A stretch of 53,553 bases of DNA, taken from NCBI GenBank assembly GCA_009995705.1, contig JAADBR010000006.1:1-53553 (forward strand), given 5' to 3'. This document shows, piece after piece, positions 51,521-53,553 of the stretch. Each line of letters opens with the position of its first letter. The stretch's first letter is position 1. The position numbers and the translations under genes were made by a program. Below the pieces are notes generated by a model. The model saw only the letters and a list, made by a program, of their open reading frames with translations, was not told the origin of the DNA and made no database searches. This DNA is from Microcystis aeruginosa W13-11. GTDB taxonomy: Bacteria; Cyanobacteriota; Cyanobacteriia; Cyanobacteriales; Microcystaceae.

Positions 51521-51633
51521 AGAAAAACCCGTATTTTTAGATTAGACTTATTCTAAAAATCAAAAACTTACCTGAGAGTCAGGAGTCAGAAGCTTATAAT
51601 AGAAAATAACTCAAGATCGGAGAAATCAATCTA

Positions 51634-52209
51634 ATGTTTGCCACAATAGAAGATAAACAAGCCCTTTCCCTCGAAGTATTTCTTGCCCTTCCAGAAACTA
51701 AGCCTGCTAGGGAATATTATCATGGAATTGTCACTCAAAAACCTATGCCCAAAGGAAAACACAGCATCTTACAAGTTGAGTTAGCCTCTGCCATTAATCA
51801 ACAGACTAAACCTCAAAAATTAGCTTATGCTCTACCTGAATTGCGTTGTACTTTTGCAGAACGTTCAATTGTGCCAGATATTGCGGTGATTCGTTGGGAG
51901 AATTTGCCAAGAGATATAGATGGAGAAATGGCCGATCAATTTTTACGTTATCCCGATTGGATTATTGAAATTATGTCTCCTGAACAATCTGTTACCTTAG
52001 TGATGGAAAAGATTATTTTCTATTTACAACAAGGAACAGAATTAGGTTGGTTGATTGATCCTTCAGCAAAGTCAGTCACCGTTTTTCAAACAGGATTACC
52101 GAAAGGACATATTGCAACTGAAGGAAATAATGAGCCTTTAGCAGTGATTAAAGGTTTAGAACGTTGGTCAATATCAGCAGTGGATATTTTTGCTTGGCTA
52201 AAGGTTTAA
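51634..52209 (+). CDS. Uma2-family PD-(D/E)xK nuclease-like protein
   Basis: 191 residues with LPETKPAREYYHG, KPMPKGKHSILQ, RSIVPDIAVIRWENLPR, YPDWIIEIMSPEQS and LGWLIDPSAKS. Close paralogue of the 38684 protein. In tandem with another Uma2 gene 114 bp upstream. Confidence 0.87.
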   Translation: MFATIEDKQALSLEVFLALPETKPAREYYHGIVTQKPMPKGKHSILQVELASAINQQTKPQKLAYALPELRCTFAERSIVPDIAVIRWENLPRDIDGEMADQFLRYPDWIIEIMSPEQSVTLVMEKIIFYLQQGTELGWLIDPSAKSVTVFQTGLPKGHIATEGNNEPLAVIKGLERWSISAVDIFAWLKV

Positions 52210-52496
52210 TTTGTTCTGTCAGCATCGTTTAGTTTATCAGTTTATTCCAGAAGAGTAAAGTTATCAAAGTTATAGGGACGTGGACTCATTATGAATAACC
52301 CCTCTTATTTATTTTATACTGGTAGCATTAATGATTGATTTGGATTGTAAAAATTAGGAACATGAAAAGCCTATGGTATAAGAATTTTGCCTTCCGCAAA
52401 GCGGTATAAATACCCTCAAGATAACATAAGAATATGATATAAAGCCTCTACTCAATTGACTGAATGAAGGGACATTTATAGTATTTTAGAAACAAT
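52210..52496. other. Intergenic region without recognisable gene
   Basis: 287 bp, AT rich. It contains short hairpins such as TTCCGCAAAGCGG but no ORF I can support. Confidence 0.4.
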
Positions 52497-52611
52497 TTAG
52501 CCAACTTTTGTGGTTTCTTTTTCGGTGGATTGGGAGGGTTTTAGTTTGCGTTTCAGGGTTGAAGCTGCGCCTAGTATTCCGAGGGAGAGGAGGAAAGTTA
52601 TAATCTGAGGA
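52497..52611 (-). pseudogene. 3' relic of a PEP-CTERM (exosortase target) protein gene
   Basis: The minus-strand frame ends VPQIITFLLSLGILGAAS, then TLKRKLKPSQSTEKETTKVG. This has the layout of a PEP-CTERM sorting signal (Val-Pro start, hydrophobic helix, basic tail), with PE replaced by QI. The tail STEKETTKV is one I remember from Microcystis PEP-CTERM proteins. The rest of the protein is absent, so a 63-codon ORF here is not a real gene. Confidence 0.6.
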
Positions 52612-52658
52612 ACACTATTAGATATGTAGATATGATTAGATAAGGTACAATGAAAGAT

Positions 52659-52672
52659 GTAGATGCATCTAC
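52659..52672. promoter_or_regulatory. 14-bp perfect palindrome
   Basis: GTAGATGCATCTAC lies 7 bp before a 26-codon ORF (52680-52760, MKQVLKNIEVSEIPTLIDTW...). A dimeric repressor site is possible; the tiny ORF is unproven. Confidence 0.3.
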
Positions 52673-52756
52673 TTAAGCCATGAAACAAGTTCTCAAAAAT
52701 ATTGAGGTATCAGAGATTCCCACACTAATCGATACATGGATAGATATTCCTGTAAA

Positions 52757-53128
52757 TTAATCGATAGTAAAAAATGTGGGATATCCCGAACGATCAGCAT
52801 GTATGGAATAATATGTATTGACTGGAACACCCTCTAAAGGTGGTATGGCTAAACGACAACGATGGAAAGTTTTATCAAGAATAGTTTTGTCCATACATCT
52901 TTTTACCGATTTCACGGGGATCAGGCAACTAATCCTACTAAAAGTTGCACCAGGAATACCCGGCACTATCGAAAATCTGCCATGATCATTTATACACTTA
53001 TATACTTGACCAGATTGAGCTATTAAAAAGTCTTTGTTTTCACTTAAGTTAAATGTTTTAGCTTGTCGAGACACAGTTAGTCCAAATAAAGTTAATACAG
53101 CCGTTATGTATATTACACTTGTTTTCAT
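52757..53128 (-). CDS. Small secreted protein, unrecognised
   Basis: 123 residues. Signal peptide at the N-terminus (MKTSVIYITAVLTLFGLTVSRQAKT), mature part with four cysteines (VYKCIND, SRISCLIP, VKRCMD, FHRCRLA), consistent with two disulfides in the periplasm or outside the cell. I do not recognise the family. It stands alone on the minus strand. Confidence 0.6.
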   Translation of the reverse strand: MKTSVIYITAVLTLFGLTVSRQAKTFNLSENKDFLIAQSGQVYKCINDHGRFSIVPGIPGATFSRISCLIPVKSVKRCMDKTILDKTFHRCRLAIPPLEGVPVNTYYSIHADRSGYPTFFTID

Positions 53129-53473
53129 TAATGTATCTTCTCAAAGTGCGATTGCCCTCTAGCCCCCAGGTGAAGCAACAACCTAACCCAGTACAGAAGG
53201 TGGATAACAAAATAATACACACTCCCCCCACAACTGTATTAAAAGCTACAATTTAATAAATCTTTACATTTCTTTCTTAATCTCTATAAAGAAAACTCAG
53301 AACCAGAATAAACAACCCCCAGAAGACGAGACAGAGAAACCCGATCCGACTTCCGTAGTGCGATCTCGCCTAGCGAGCGCGTTGCGACCGCACTATCCGT
53401 AACTTGTCCCCTCACCTCTGAAAACCGATGTTATCCTTAAGGTATTCCCCCAAAATCCTCAAATCAAATCGTT
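53129..53473. other. Intergenic region with a palindromic repeat
   Basis: 345 bp upstream of the last gene, no ORF. An inverted repeat starts TAGTGCGATCTCGC at 53356 and ends GCGACCGCACTA at 53395, of the GCGATCGC-rich type common in this genus. Confidence 0.45.
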
Positions 53474-53553
53474 ATGAACAATGCTGACCTAGATACCAAT
53501 TCTCCTTTGTTGCAAACCCTTCAGACATTACCTGTCCAACAACAACAAGAAAT
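53474..53553 (+). CDS. Start of an unrecognised gene, truncated by the window end
   Basis: ATG 53474 opens a frame reading MNNADLDTNSPLLQTLQ and then TLPVQQQQE to the edge. Twenty-six codons are too few to name a family; the glutamine run is characteristic of a linker-like N-terminus. Confidence 0.45.
   Translation, partial: MNNADLDTNSPLLQTLQTLPVQQQQE

Noticed and set aside
52680..52760. 26-codon ORF MKQVLKNIEVSEIPTLIDTW...
   Set aside because: Too short and unrecognised; retained only as context for the palindrome upstream.
1..53553. CRISPR array, tRNA or rRNA genes
   Set aside because: The tandem repeats seen are 7-bp heptads or protein-coding 21-bp units without spacers, and no tRNA T-arm with matching acceptor stem was found by eye.

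Overview
The window is chromosomal DNA from a unicellular bloom-forming cyanobacterium, almost certainly Microcystis (M. aeruginosa complex). The strongest marker is a 108-residue cyanovirin-type lectin at 2971-3297 that I recognise as microvirin, described from M. aeruginosa. Supporting signs are several photosystem II accessory factors (CyanoP, Psb34, Psb27, PSII S4 protein), frequent GCGATCGC (HIP1) octamers, heptameric short tandem repeats, miniature inverted-repeat elements, several Uma2 nucleases and IS200/IS605 debris. I see no rRNA, tRNA or CRISPR array.

Layout. 1-450: 3' end of an IS200/IS605 tnpB running into the 3' end of a YaaW-family gene. 1340-3300: renalase-like flavoprotein, a small protein behind a three-unit candidate Pho box, and microvirin. 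3587-10154: minus-strand housekeeping block with rodA, mrp, a glycosyltransferase overlapping a MOSC protein, and the AtzG/AtzE amidohydrolase pair. 10521-14563: plus-strand radical SAM protein, ABC-type binding protein and WecB/TagA/CpsF glycosyltransferase. 14645-18434: ureG, maf, a coiled-coil protein, cyanoP, a TPR protein and psb34. 18831-20373: a decayed type II restriction gene tail-to-tail with an apparently intact methyltransferase. 20611-27126: trpS, GT39 glycosyltransferase, Uma2, a phosphorothioation-associated methyltransferase homologue, PSII S4 protein and a glycine-zipper protein. 27708-31808: pyrC, mutS2 and psb27. 31926-32589: a junkyard of nested mobile-element remains. 32667-35242: divergent histidine kinase and response regulator plus a small protein. 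35687-38447: a pentapeptide-repeat membrane protein with a secreted partner, then an L,D-transpeptidase. 38457-45045: kinase relic, Uma2, SDR, DUF1997, typA, prs and lepB. 45344-52209: alpha/beta hydrolase, glycerate kinase, a three-gene Gld-like ABC exporter operon and two Uma2 genes. 52497-53553: a PEP-CTERM relic, a secreted protein and the start of one gene running off the window.

The core genes serve translation, nucleotide synthesis, cell-wall elongation, protein export and photosystem II assembly. The accessory layer is decaying defence and mobility: a broken restriction gene with a surviving methylase, an orphan phosphorothioation-associated methyltransferase without dnd genes in view, scattered IS200/IS605 footprints (one a compact element with a structured interior resembling an omega RNA), paired inverted MITEs around lepB, and 3' gene relics. 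No single unmistakable new system is visible. The best candidates for new biology are the duplicated-arm methyltransferase (23674-25722), the structured IS200/IS605 derivative (32089-32432), the pentapeptide-repeat/secreted protein pair (35687-37884) and the Pho-box-linked small protein (2311-2633).
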